This document shows, one piece after another, positions 1 to 8,792 of a stretch of DNA of 64,000 nucleotides. This DNA is from Leekyejoonella antrihumi (GTDB lineage: Bacteria; Actinomycetota; Actinomycetes; Actinomycetales; Dermatophilaceae). The DNA lies in assembly GCF_007845645.1 (NCBI RefSeq), contig NZ_VCQV01000010.1:1-64000 (forward strand), given 5' to 3'. The translations under genes were made by a program, and so were the position numbers. Position 1 is the stretch's first letter. Every line of letters begins with the position of its first letter. Below the pieces are notes generated by a model. The model ran no database searches, was not told the origin of the DNA, and was given only the letters and a program-made list of their open reading frames with translations.

Positions 1-750
1 CTGATCATCGACCTCGACCACCACCACCCTGACGACGACTGCTCTGGCGCAGACAGCACCGACACCACGAGCAGCAGCGGCGCTGCGTGCTCATCGGGCG
101 CACCGCCACCCGACGAAGACCCCGACCGACCAGCCGAACCGGATCCAGCCGAACCGGATCCACCCGAGGCAGGCCCACCCGAGGGCGGCCCACCCGACCA
201 ACCACCGCCGCCACCTCGTGAGCAACGACCTTTGTGTCTACCGGATGTGGAGGTCCCCGGCATCGGCGTGATCCCCGCCGACGCCGTGCAAGAGATGATC
301 CGCACCCTGGGCACCACCGTGACCCGGGCCCTGGTCGACTGGCACACCGGCACCATCCTGGAAACCGGCGCGGCCACCTACCGGCCGACCGCGGCGATCC
401 GCCGCCACGTCCTCCTGCGAGACCAGCACTGCCGGTTTCCGGGCTGCGAGAGGCCCGCAAAGTTCTGCGATGTCGACCACGTGATCCCCTGGCCACAAGG
501 ACCCACGCAGCCCGCGAACCTGCAATGTTTGTGCCGGCACCATCACCGCGCGAAGCACGAAACCCGCTGGCAGGTCACCATGACCGCCGACGGCACCAGC
601 ACCTGGACCAGTCCCTCCGGCCGCGAATACACCACCCACCCCGGCACCCTCGACGTCACCGCCGACGTGCACGTCACCGTTGGGGCGACCGTCGAGTCGG
701 ACAGCCTCGATGCCGATGGTGCGGGACAACACCCGGAGCCAGCCGACTAG
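1..750 (+). CDS. HNH endonuclease domain protein (DUF222 type), 3' part
   Basis: The reading frame is open from the first base of the window, so the 5' end lies outside. The visible part begins with a low-complexity Asp/Pro/Glu-rich linker (about residues 1-75). It ends in an HNH nuclease module with a CRFPGC cysteine pair, the DVDHVIPW core and a C-terminal CLCRHHH segment, which together form the zinc-supported beta-beta-alpha metal fold. This arrangement matches the DUF222-HNH proteins found in many copies in actinobacterial genomes. Their cellular role is uncertain; they are often thought to be mobile or selfish nucleases. An internal GTG at 232 gives a shorter open frame, but the upstream linker continues without a stop, so the protein is probably longer. 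It stands alone, next to a transposase remnant. Confidence 0.8.
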   Translation: MIIDLDHHHPDDDCSGADSTDTTSSSGAACSSGAPPPDEDPDRPAEPDPAEPDPPEAGPPEGGPPDQPPPPPREQRPLCLPDVEVPGIGVIPADAVQEMIRTLGTTVTRALVDWHTGTILETGAATYRPTAAIRRHVLLRDQHCRFPGCERPAKFCDVDHVIPWPQGPTQPANLQCLCRHHHRAKHETRWQVTMTADGTSTWTSPSGREYTTHPGTLDVTADVHVTVGATVESDSLDADGAGQHPEPAD

Positions 751-861
751 AGCCTGTTCCGCGAGCGGTGTCGGCGTGTCTCGTGCCGGCGAGTCTCGTG
801 CCGCAGGGCGAGGCCTCCCGCGTAACTCGTTTGAGGACCAACGCAAGACGCCACTGCAGGG

Positions 862-1032
862 CGCCCAGATGACCACACCGAGCGGCACAAAGACCGGCAC
901 CCCGTCGACTGCGACATCACCATCCTCAAGCACCACCGAGCATTCGCCACCCGCTACGCCAAGCTCGCCCTCGGATACAAGGCCACCACCCGCGCCACGA
1001 CCATCGAGCACCGGCTCAAACGACTTTCGTAG
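862..1032 (+). pseudogene. IS5/IS4-type transposase C-terminal remnant
   Basis: Reading frame 1 here encodes a stretch of about 56 residues running to a TAG at 1030-1032. It contains DCDITILKHHRAFATRYAKL followed by an alanine/threonine-rich end. This resembles the last helix region of IS5-family DDE transposases, which carry an 'LKQ.RglATRYdKla' block. Stops at 823-831 interrupt the frame upstream and no DDE catalytic core or terminal inverted repeat is visible, so it is a dead fragment. The assignment rests on motif memory only. Confidence 0.5.
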
Positions 1033-1128
1033 CACGACCTAGGTCCTCGCGGGCGGTGTGCGAGTCCAGACCTGGCCCTGAGACCGGGAATCACGCATGA
1101 TCTGGTCAGAGCTGGGGTGCCGGAGGCC

Positions 1129-3072
1129 TCACTCGCACCCGCCGCAGTGGCCGGCGGGGGAGGCAGGCACGTCGAGTGTGGGGTTGCGGTCGAAGAACCC
1201 GTTGGGCTTCATCGTGAACCCGCAATAGTCGACCGGCATGATCGGCCAGTCCTCGGGTCGTGGAAAGTGCGTCAGGCCAAAGGTGTGCCACAGCACGATG
1301 TCTTGGCCGTCGATATCGCGATCCTGTGCCGCGAACGCAGGGAGTCCGTCCAGTCCAGGCTGTTGGTTGACGAAGTCGCCGGAGGGATAGCGCTCGTCGG
1401 AGGCGTAGCGTGTGACCCAGAGGTCCTTGGTCGCAAATCGTGCACGTCGGGTGATCGATGCCTCGGGGTCGGCGAGCAGTCGCGGCTCACCTTGTGGGTA
1501 GAGCACGTAGGCCACGGGCTGGCCGAGCCGATTCGTCATGGTCGGGTTGGTGATGTGCCAGACCCGCGCTGCGGACTTGTCGGCGCAGCGCTGCCCCTCG
1601 GACTCGGTGGTCAGGCGTGTCGCCCGGCGACCGAATGCGTTGCCGTATGGATTATCCGGTCCCATGGGCACCCGCACCGCCTCTACCTCGTCGACCGAGT
1701 TCTCAACACCGTCGACCATCATGTCCAGACGCGCACTGAAGAGGTGCTGGTGAAAGGGGGCTCCGAGGCCGGGCGCCACCTCGGTCGCCCAGCGGTACCC
1801 CTCTCCGGGATACGAGGACGTGAACACCACCCCGGTCGCCTTGGCCTCAAGCTGGATTGTGCCGTCCAGGTAGAGATACCAATAGAACCCGTAGTCGTAG
1901 TTGCCCACCGTGATGAAGAAGGAAATGACCAGTCGGCGTTGCCGCCTGGTCTCGCTCGACTCGGTGTAGACATCCGTGTGCTTCCACAGCACCCCGAAGT
2001 CCTCTTCGTGCATGCAGATGGCATTCGTGATCTGCTGTGCCTGACCGTGATCGTCCGCAACCCAACCGTCAAAATAGTGGATCTCCCCGAGACAGTCACA
2101 GCCGAGAACCAGGGAGTTCGTCCACTTGCCCATGAGGTACTCGCCGGCGTCGAAGTAGTTCTGCCAGAATCGGACCGGGCTGGGGTCACCATACGGCACA
2201 ACCATCTCGGCGACAGACGCCCGATAGATGATCGGCCGCTGCCGACCGCCATCGTTGAACGACAACTCGTGCAGCACCAGCCCCTCCCTGGCGTCGAAAC
2301 CAACTCTGAACCGCCAGTTCTCCCACTCCACGACGTTGCCGTCCACGCTGAACGACGGTCCGTCCGGCTGAGTGATCTCAATCGGGCGCAGTGACGTGCG
2401 GGCAGGGCCGGTCGCCGCCGCGTCGTCAAAGTTACCCTCCTCGTGCGGGATCGGCATGACCTTGTCGTCGACAACCTCGATCACCTGCTTGTCGACCAGG
2501 TCGATGTACGCGACCACACCGTCAATGGGATGCGCCCACGGATGGTCCTCCTTCCGATGCTGCAGGAAGGACAGCACCCGCAACATGCGCCTCCCCTCCT
2601 CGCCGGGGAGCTGATAGGTGCCTGCCGACAGCGGGCAAGTGCACACCAGGTCGAGGTCGGTCACACCTCGACGGGCCATGGCCTGGCGCCATTCCTCACT
2701 CGACTTGACGATGTCGTCGACGCTCATGAAGTCTTCGAGAAGCACGGGCGGCTGCCCGTCAGCTTCGTCCAGTGTGCGATCCGAGATGACCTCGCCGGTG
2801 GCGATTGACACCACCACGTCGTGGCTGACCCCGGAAGAGGTGTCCAGCAGGAAGGCACGCACCCGACGATCGGGCGGGCTGGCCGGTTGGTAGGCAAGGA
2901 CCTCCGGCTTCGGTGGCTCCTCCAGGCCGAGGTAGGCGAACCTGGTGGACTCCACGACGAGGCCGGCTCGAATGAGTGCCTCACGTGCCGCGTCGATCTC
3001 GGACGCCATCAGTCTGTCCAACGGATGTGGTCGTGCACCTACTGTCGTCGAAACCGTGTCAGTGACCGACAT
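1129..3072 (-). CDS. Copper-containing primary amine oxidase
   Basis: A 647-residue copper/topaquinone amine oxidase, the usual length for the family. It oxidises a primary amine to aldehyde, ammonia and hydrogen peroxide. The TPQ precursor tyrosine sits in TVGNYDYGF (about Y392) and the catalytic base aspartate in NYFDAGEY (about D308). Both are 10 residues later than in Arthrobacter globiformis phenylethylamine oxidase. Copper ligands are visible as HQH in PFHQHLFS and as the later histidine in GLTHFPRPEDWP. The ATG at 3072 is preceded by AAGGA nine bases upstream. It is the last gene of a minus-strand operon with an APC permease (25 bp gap), an aldehyde dehydrogenase and a GMC oxidase, with a FeaR-like activator divergent at the far end. 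That context suggests an aromatic amine such as phenylethylamine, tyramine or dopamine; the exact substrate is inferred. Confidence 0.93.
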   Translation of the reverse strand: MSVTDTVSTTVGARPHPLDRLMASEIDAAREALIRAGLVVESTRFAYLGLEEPPKPEVLAYQPASPPDRRVRAFLLDTSSGVSHDVVVSIATGEVISDRTLDEADGQPPVLLEDFMSVDDIVKSSEEWRQAMARRGVTDLDLVCTCPLSAGTYQLPGEEGRRMLRVLSFLQHRKEDHPWAHPIDGVVAYIDLVDKQVIEVVDDKVMPIPHEEGNFDDAAATGPARTSLRPIEITQPDGPSFSVDGNVVEWENWRFRVGFDAREGLVLHELSFNDGGRQRPIIYRASVAEMVVPYGDPSPVRFWQNYFDAGEYLMGKWTNSLVLGCDCLGEIHYFDGWVADDHGQAQQITNAICMHEEDFGVLWKHTDVYTESSETRRQRRLVISFFITVGNYDYGFYWYLYLDGTIQLEAKATGVVFTSSYPGEGYRWATEVAPGLGAPFHQHLFSARLDMMVDGVENSVDEVEAVRVPMGPDNPYGNAFGRRATRLTTESEGQRCADKSAARVWHITNPTMTNRLGQPVAYVLYPQGEPRLLADPEASITRRARFATKDLWVTRYASDERYPSGDFVNQQPGLDGLPAFAAQDRDIDGQDIVLWHTFGLTHFPRPEDWPIMPVDYCGFTMKPNGFFDRNPTLDVPASPAGHCGGCE

Positions 3073-3097
3073 GGAAGATCATCCTTTCGTCGTGGAT

Positions 3098-4561
3098 TCA
3101 GCCGAGGAAGCTGCCGAGTTGTGCATAACTGTCCGGGCGGGACACCTTCCAGCGCCAGGCGAGCCCGAATCCGAGCGCAAACGCCACCACCAGGATTGCC
3201 TCGAAGGTATAGGCAAGAGCGGACGAGCCGCCGATCAGAGTGGTGAAGTTCAGCACGACCAGCACCAGCAGGAAGATCAGTCCGAGTAGGCCCAGCGCCG
3301 GGGCGACCAGAGTGTTCCAGACACGGGTGTCCACCCTCGTCTTGCGGAAGAAGACGAGCACACCGGCGGAGGTGAGCGCCATCAGGGCGATCAACCCGAG
3401 CGTCGCCAGACCTGACATCCACGAGAAGACGTTGGCCACCGGGTCCAGGCCGGCCAGCGCAAACACCGCGAGGACAACGAGTGCGGACGCCGTCTGAGTC
3501 AGGGAGCCGAAGTGCGGAGAGTGGTGGCGCTCATGGGAGCGCCCGAACCGCGCCGGGATCACCGACTCGCGTCCGAGTGAGAAGAGGTAGCGTGCCACTG
3601 CATTGTGAAATGCCAGTAGGACTGCGAACAGGCTGGTGACGAGTAGGACGTTCATGGTGTTCTCGGCCCACCCACCGATATAGGTGTCGGTGGCGGCGAA
3701 CGTCAAGCCGGAGATGTTCTTGCCGGCCGCGGCCGCGACCTTGCTGGGGCCGTAGGCAATGACGACCGCCCACGACGAGAACGCATAGAAGACGCCGATG
3801 AGGATCACGGCCACGTAGGTCGCGATCGGCACCGTGCGCTTCGCGTCTTTGGCCTCCTCCCCATAGATGGCGGTGGCCTCGAAGCCCATGAACGACGCGA
3901 TCGCAAACATCACGCCGATGCCCGGGCTGCCAGTGAAGAAGGAGCGAGGGGTGAAGGACGTGAGCGAGACCCCGGTCGCTCCGCCCTGGCCGAGCACGCC
4001 GAAGTCCATGATCGCGATGATGCCGACCTCGCACAGCATGAGCACACCCAGCACCTTCACGCTGAGGTCCACGTTGCGGTAGCCGAGCACACCGACGACG
4101 GCCATGGCAGCGAACGCGCAGAGCCACCAAGGAATGTTCGGGGCTCCCCATGACACCAGCAGGCTCGACAAGGTTGCGCCGAACAGTCCGTAGACGGCTG
4201 CCTGAATGGCGGTGTAGGAGACCAGCGCCACGAACGCGGCGCCCAGACCGGTTGGCTTGCTGATGCCGCGGGTGATGTACGAGTAGAACGCACCGGCGTT
4301 CGTGACGTGCTGGCTCATGAGGCTGTATCCCACCGAGAAAAGCAACAGGATGACGGCAACCAGCAGGTAGGCCGCCGGTAGACCCGGACCGTTGCCAATG
4401 GCGAGAGCGACCGGCACGGCCCCCGCCACAACGGTGAGCGGTGAAGATGCCGCGACAACCATGAAGACGATGCCGGCCACCCCGAGCGTGCCGTGCAGTC
4501 GCTCCTGCCGAGAGGTGCGCTCGGCAGGGGTCTCCGAAAGGGATGCATCAAGTCTGCTCAT
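3098..4561 (-). CDS. APC-family amino acid/amine permease
   Basis: A 487-residue polytopic membrane protein with about 12 hydrophobic segments spread over its length. The N-terminal region GVAGIVFMVVAASSPLTVV and the later block GFEATAIYGEEAKD are typical of the amino acid-polyamine-organocation superfamily, where the latter lies near the substrate site. The ATG at 4561 follows GAGG at five bases spacing. It lies 7 bp downstream of the aldehyde dehydrogenase stop and 25 bp upstream of the amine oxidase. It therefore most likely imports the amine oxidised by the neighbouring oxidase. Substrate specificity cannot be read from the sequence. Confidence 0.87.
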   Translation of the reverse strand: MSRLDASLSETPAERTSRQERLHGTLGVAGIVFMVVAASSPLTVVAGAVPVALAIGNGPGLPAAYLLVAVILLLFSVGYSLMSQHVTNAGAFYSYITRGISKPTGLGAAFVALVSYTAIQAAVYGLFGATLSSLLVSWGAPNIPWWLCAFAAMAVVGVLGYRNVDLSVKVLGVLMLCEVGIIAIMDFGVLGQGGATGVSLTSFTPRSFFTGSPGIGVMFAIASFMGFEATAIYGEEAKDAKRTVPIATYVAVILIGVFYAFSSWAVVIAYGPSKVAAAAGKNISGLTFAATDTYIGGWAENTMNVLLVTSLFAVLLAFHNAVARYLFSLGRESVIPARFGRSHERHHSPHFGSLTQTASALVVLAVFALAGLDPVANVFSWMSGLATLGLIALMALTSAGVLVFFRKTRVDTRVWNTLVAPALGLLGLIFLLVLVVLNFTTLIGGSSALAYTFEAILVVAFALGFGLAWRWKVSRPDSYAQLGSFLG

Positions 4562-4568
4562 GGCAACC

Positions 4569-5987
4569 TCACACGAACGATCCTGCGGAGCCCTTTACGG
4601 ACACGGCCTGGGAGCACTCGAGCAGACCCTCGCGGCCGAACTCGACGCCATACCCGGAGCTCTTTGACCCACCAAAGGGTACCCGCGGGTCGATCGCCCC
4701 GTGCTCGTTGACCCACACCGTCCCGGCTTGCAGTTGGAGCGCCACGTCGCGAGCCCGCTGGGGGGAGGGAGACCAGACCGAGGCGCCGAGACCCACGTCG
4801 AGCCCATTGGCCCAGGCGATGGCCTGATCCAGGCTCGAGTAGCGGATGATCGGCAGTGCAGGGCCGAACTGCTCCTGCGCGACCAGAGCGTTGTCGTTGT
4901 CGATCTCGGCCACGATCGTGGCCGGATAGAAGTTGCCCACCGCGTCCGGGTCAGGATCGCCGCCGACCAGGACCTTGGCTCCGGACCTCCTGGCCTCCTG
5001 GACGAGTGAGGCGACAATGTCGTACTGCTTGCGGTTCTGGATCGGCCCGAGCACGTTCTCCTCGGCAAGCCCCACCCCCATCGGAGTCGTCGCGGCAAGC
5101 TTCGCCAGTTCCTCGCATACGGCGTCGTAGAGCGTGTCCGGGACGTAGAGGCGCTTCAGTGCGGCGCAGGTCTGGCCGGTGTTGATGAAGGCGCCCCAGA
5201 AGAGGCCCTCGGCAATGGCGGCAGGGTCGGCATCGTCGAGCACAATGCCTGCATCGTTGCCCCCGAGCTCCATCGTCACGCGCTTCACGGTCTCTGCCGA
5301 TGAGCGGATGATCGCCTGCCCGGTGGCGATGGAACCGGTGAACATGATCTTGGCGATACCGGTGTGGGCCGCAAGGGCTTCACCGACCTCCCGGCCGCCG
5401 GGGACCACCGTGAGCACGCCGTCGGGCAGCGCAGTATTGATCACCTGCGCCAGGGCGAGCACGGACAGTGGCGTGTACTCGCTGGGCTTCATGACCACGG
5501 TGTTGCCCATGCGTAGGTTCGGTGCGAGCTGCCATACCGAGATCATCATCGGCCAGTTCCATGGCCCAATTGCTCCGACGACGCCCAATGGACGGTAGTG
5601 GATCTCGGCGCGGACCTGCCCGTCGTCGACGATCACCTCCGGCGAGACGTCAGGGGTGGTGGCCGCGCGCAGCCAGGCGGCGCAGGCGCCGACCTCGAAC
5701 CGAGCATTGGGTCCGTTGAGCGGCTTTCCCTGCTCTCGAGAGAGGAGAACAGCGAGCTCCTCGGCCTTGGCCTCGATGGCGTCTGCCGCCGCGTTCAGCC
5801 GTTCGACACGTTTCGCGTCACCGAGCGCTGCCCAACGGGGCTGCGCGGCACGAGCCGTCTCGATGGCGGCGGCCAGATCCGCGATGGTCGCGTCGGGGAC
5901 TCGGCCGACCTCGTCTCCCGTGGCTGGGTCGGTGATCGGGCGGCCTGTCCCGGCCGGTGCCTGGATGTGTTCGAGCAGGGTGGTCAC
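4569..5987 (-). CDS. NAD(P)-dependent aldehyde dehydrogenase
   Basis: A 472-residue aldehyde dehydrogenase that oxidises an aldehyde to the acid. Visible motifs are the Rossmann-side GPWNWPMM block, the glutamate in VTMELGGNDAG, the catalytic cysteine in NTGQTCAALKR and the C-terminal PFGGSKSSGYG. The start is a GTG at 5987 with AAGGAG five bases upstream. It sits in the amine-oxidase operon, so it plausibly converts the aldehyde released by the amine oxidase (for example phenylacetaldehyde or 3,4-dihydroxyphenylacetaldehyde) to the arylacetic acid. This parallels FeaB next to TynA and FeaR in enteric bacteria. The substrate is inferred from context. Confidence 0.92.
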   Translation of the reverse strand: MTTLLEHIQAPAGTGRPITDPATGDEVGRVPDATIADLAAAIETARAAQPRWAALGDAKRVERLNAAADAIEAKAEELAVLLSREQGKPLNGPNARFEVGACAAWLRAATTPDVSPEVIVDDGQVRAEIHYRPLGVVGAIGPWNWPMMISVWQLAPNLRMGNTVVMKPSEYTPLSVLALAQVINTALPDGVLTVVPGGREVGEALAAHTGIAKIMFTGSIATGQAIIRSSAETVKRVTMELGGNDAGIVLDDADPAAIAEGLFWGAFINTGQTCAALKRLYVPDTLYDAVCEELAKLAATTPMGVGLAEENVLGPIQNRKQYDIVASLVQEARRSGAKVLVGGDPDPDAVGNFYPATIVAEIDNDNALVAQEQFGPALPIIRYSSLDQAIAWANGLDVGLGASVWSPSPQRARDVALQLQAGTVWVNEHGAIDPRVPFGGSKSSGYGVEFGREGLLECSQAVSVKGSAGSFV

Positions 5988-6075
5988 GATGTCTCCTTGG
6001 GGTATCGGCCCGGCCGTGCCGGTCGTTGGTGCTCCCGGCGCCGGATCGCGCAGTGGACGTTGGGTTCTGGGCTGA

Positions 6076-7596
6076 TCAGATGTCGGAAAGGATGAGGTCT
6101 GACGCCTTCTCGCCGATCATGATGGACGGCGCGTTGGTGTTGCCGCGCGGGATCGTGGGCATGATCGAGGCGTCCACGACGCGGAGTCCGCTGACTCCGA
6201 CTACCCGCAGAGCAGGGTCGACGACGGCGTGGTCGTCGACGCCCATCCGGCAGGTGCCGACCTGGTGGTGGTAGGTCCCGGCCAGTGCTCGGATCAACGC
6301 GCGGATCTCGTCCCTGGTCACCGGGGTGGTCTCTGGGACATATTCGGTGGGTCGGAACGGAGCGAACGCGTCGTGACCACCGATCTGACGGCACATGATC
6401 ACAGCATCTGCGAGCGCCTCGACGTCGTAGTCGTCCGCGAGGATGTTGGGATCCACGATCGGAGCTGTCGCCGGGTCGGCCGAGGCGACACGCAACGTGC
6501 CGCGTGAGCGTGGCGCCACGAGGCCCGGGGCAATGGTGTAGCCCTGTTCGGGCACGCGACCTCCGTCGGTGGGGTAGGGCAGGTGGAGGAAGAGGGGCTG
6601 TAGGTCGGGGGCGTCGTCATCGGCCTGTGAGGAGTGCGCGAAGAGCTGGGCCTCGAGCAAGTTGTTACGCCCTGGCACGAGCGGCTCCCCGGTGGCGTAG
6701 ATGTTGCCAACAAGCAGGTGGTCGTGCAGGTTCTTCCCCACTCCGGGCAGCTCGACCCGGCGTTCGATGCCTGCGGCGTCGAGATCGTCCCGGGCGCCGA
6801 TGCCGGAGAGCTGAAGGATCTTGGGCGAACCGATGGTGCCCGCAGACACGATGATCTCTGCCGCTGCACGCGCAATCTGGGTGCCGGCCGCAGTCACATA
6901 TTCGACGCCGATTGCGCGGGCGCCGTCAAGCACCAACCTCGTCACGAGCGCGTCCGTGGTGACGGTCAGTGCCGAGTTCTCCAGCACGGGTGCGACGAAG
7001 GCCTGCCAGGCACTGTGCCGCCGGCCGTCCTTGATGGTGGCGTGGTTGAAGCCGACGCCTTCCATCATTTTGGCATTGAAGTCCTCCGTGAGCGGATGAC
7101 CGAGCGCGACGGCGGCGTCGACGAATGCCTGCGACGCCGGGTGAAGGTTTTGCAGGCGGGAGACGTGCAGTGGCCCGCCGGAGCCATGAAACTCGGAGGC
7201 ACCGTCCTCGTGGTCCTCACTGCGCTTGAAGAGCGGTAGAACGGCATCCCACCCCCAGCCGGTATTGCCGGCAGCCGCCCAGGCGTCGTAGTCATCGCGG
7301 TGTCCGCGGATGTAGATCATGCCGTTCATGGAACTGGATCCGCCGAGCATCTTGCCGCGAGGCCAGTAAAGCGACCGATCTGCGGCGTGGTGCTGTGGAG
7401 TCGTCATGACCTTCCAGTCGTTGTCGCTCAGCAACAGCGCCGGCCAACCCTGCGGCGAATGAATGTTCGGGTTGGAGTCGACCGGCCCGGCCTCGATGAC
7501 ATGGACACTGTGGCCGGCGTCGAGCAAGCGGCGAGCCAGGACGCTGCCCGAGCTGCCAGCACCGATGATGATGTAGTCACTTGTCTGGTCTCCCAC
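6076..7596 (-). CDS. GMC-family FAD-dependent oxidoreductase (choline dehydrogenase-like)
   Basis: A 506-residue glucose-methanol-choline oxidoreductase. The N-terminal dinucleotide fold IIIGAGSSGSVLARRL binds FAD. GGSSSMNGMIYIRG and the C-terminal YHHQVGTCRMG and VVDASIMPTIPRGN blocks are the family signatures, with the active-site histidine in the C-terminal part. The open frame continues upstream to 7869, but that extension overlaps the divergent AraC gene and has no GMC homology. The GTG at 7596, preceded by AAGGAG, gives the conventional N-terminus. It is first in the minus-strand operon, 88 bp before the aldehyde dehydrogenase. It may oxidise an alcohol (such as an aryl-ethanol) to the aldehyde used by its neighbour; that substrate is a guess. 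Confidence 0.9.
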   Translation of the reverse strand: MGDQTSDYIIIGAGSSGSVLARRLLDAGHSVHVIEAGPVDSNPNIHSPQGWPALLLSDNDWKVMTTPQHHAADRSLYWPRGKMLGGSSSMNGMIYIRGHRDDYDAWAAAGNTGWGWDAVLPLFKRSEDHEDGASEFHGSGGPLHVSRLQNLHPASQAFVDAAVALGHPLTEDFNAKMMEGVGFNHATIKDGRRHSAWQAFVAPVLENSALTVTTDALVTRLVLDGARAIGVEYVTAAGTQIARAAAEIIVSAGTIGSPKILQLSGIGARDDLDAAGIERRVELPGVGKNLHDHLLVGNIYATGEPLVPGRNNLLEAQLFAHSSQADDDAPDLQPLFLHLPYPTDGGRVPEQGYTIAPGLVAPRSRGTLRVASADPATAPIVDPNILADDYDVEALADAVIMCRQIGGHDAFAPFRPTEYVPETTPVTRDEIRALIRALAGTYHHQVGTCRMGVDDHAVVDPALRVVGVSGLRVVDASIMPTIPRGNTNAPSIMIGEKASDLILSDI

Positions 7597-7630
7597 GGGC
7601 ACTCCTTCGTATGCTGGTGTTGCCACCACT

Positions 7631-7644
7631 GTGACGCACGTCAC
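7631..7644. promoter_or_regulatory. Palindrome GTGACG-CA-CGTCAC between GMC oxidase and araC-like gene
   Basis: An inverted repeat of two 6-bp arms around a 2-bp centre lies 34 bp upstream of the GMC oxidase start and 148 bp upstream of the AraC-type gene. The position in a divergent promoter region suggests a protein-binding site. The regulator is unknown; AraC proteins often bind direct repeats, so another factor is possible. Confidence 0.4.
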
Positions 7645-7791
7645 TCCGACCTCGCATTGGCGCCAGGCGCACGGCTGTGTGCATGGCGCGCACTGTCGCG
7701 TGCGCGTTGACCGGTGGCATGGTGAGGTGGTGATGCCCGTCGGAACACGGTCGGGCGCCGGGACCGCCCAGATGCGCAAGGAGGCGCAGAG

Positions 7792-8757
7792 ATGAGCACC
7801 GTCGGGCATGACGTGCAGGTATTCAGTGCGGCCTCGACCGCGCCCGCCGACCGATTCGAGGCGTGGCAAGCGGCGGTCAACGCCACGTTCGTCCCGCTGC
7901 GCGCCATGGTTCGGTCCGCGGATGGATACCAGGGCGGCCTGCTGGCGCAGGACCTCGGAGAGGTCACCGCGACGGAGGTCGGCGGGTCCCCGGTGACGGT
8001 GCGGCGGGACAAGGCGTCAATCGCCGCATCGAACCCGGGGGTCTACAAGCTCGGGCTACAACTGCACGGGTATTGCATACTCTCCCAGGACGGCCGAGAG
8101 GCGGCTCTGACACCGGGTGATCTGGCAATCTATGACACGACCCGGCCCTACACGCTGGACTTCGCAGAGTCGTATCGGATGTTTGTGCTGCTGATCCCAC
8201 GCGACCGGCTGGGGCTCTCTCCCGAGCAGATCGGACAGCTCACCGCCGAACGCATTTCAGGTCGTCAAGGGCTTGGGGCGCTGACATCCACTCTGCTCGC
8301 ACAACTGGGCGCCCAAGTGCGATCCGGCGGGGCCGACACCGACCCCCGCGCCGTGGACGCCATCGTCGAACTGGTTCGTGCGGCCCTGAGTCAGCGGTTG
8401 GACCTGGCCGGAACGGTGCCGGGCGCGTCCGTCGTGTTCTCCGCGGCCACAGCATGGATCGACGAGCACCTGTCTGCGTCCGGACTCGAGGTCGAGGACG
8501 TTGCTCTCGCCCAGCACGTCTCGGTGCGATACCTGCAGAAGCTCTTCGCGGACCGTGGCACCACGCCCAGCGCATGGATCCGGCAGCGCCGTCTGCGGCG
8601 CTGCCGGGTGGATCTCCTGGATCCGGCGCTTGCCGCGCATCCGGTGGCAGCGATCGGGGCGCGCTGGGGGTTTGGCGATCCGTCAGGATTCGCCCGCACC
8701 TTCAAGTCCGGGACGGGGATGACACCGGGGGAGTTCCGAGCCACCGGCGGGGCCTGA
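7792..8757 (+). CDS. AraC-family transcriptional regulator (FeaR-like)
   Basis: A 321-residue regulator with an N-terminal AraC-binding-like sensor domain (about residues 10-180, including the cupin-type segment GDLAIYDTTRPYTLDF). The C-terminal AraC double helix-turn-helix spans about residues 215-320, with VRYLQKLFADRGTTPSAWI and the second helix in GFGDPSGFARTFKSGTGMTP. ATG 7792 follows AAGGAGG at seven bases. FeaR, the activator of tyramine/phenylethylamine oxidase genes, has the same architecture. The gene is divergent from the GMC-ALDH-permease-amine oxidase operon, which it probably activates in response to the amine or its aldehyde. Regulation is inferred from orientation. Confidence 0.88.
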   Translation: MSTVGHDVQVFSAASTAPADRFEAWQAAVNATFVPLRAMVRSADGYQGGLLAQDLGEVTATEVGGSPVTVRRDKASIAASNPGVYKLGLQLHGYCILSQDGREAALTPGDLAIYDTTRPYTLDFAESYRMFVLLIPRDRLGLSPEQIGQLTAERISGRQGLGALTSTLLAQLGAQVRSGGADTDPRAVDAIVELVRAALSQRLDLAGTVPGASVVFSAATAWIDEHLSASGLEVEDVALAQHVSVRYLQKLFADRGTTPSAWIRQRRLRRCRVDLLDPALAAHPVAAIGARWGFGDPSGFARTFKSGTGMTPGEFRATGGA

Positions 8758-8792
8758 ACGGCATCACGGTGCCGCACCTTCGAGGTGGACGG

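Noticed and set aside
750-1042. Small Ser/Thr/Pro-rich ORF at 680-1042
   Set aside because: Composition is typical of a shifted frame; frame 1 over the same bases gives the transposase-like remnant instead.
1117-2394. Long plus-strand open frame of 425 codons
   Set aside because: It lies antisense to the copper amine oxidase, whose motifs are unmistakable; the frame is open because of high third-position GC.
7597-7869. N-terminal extension of the GMC oxidase by 91 residues
   Set aside because: It overlaps the AraC-type gene and intergenic region, is Cys/Arg-rich without homology, and the GTG at 7596 has a good ribosome site.
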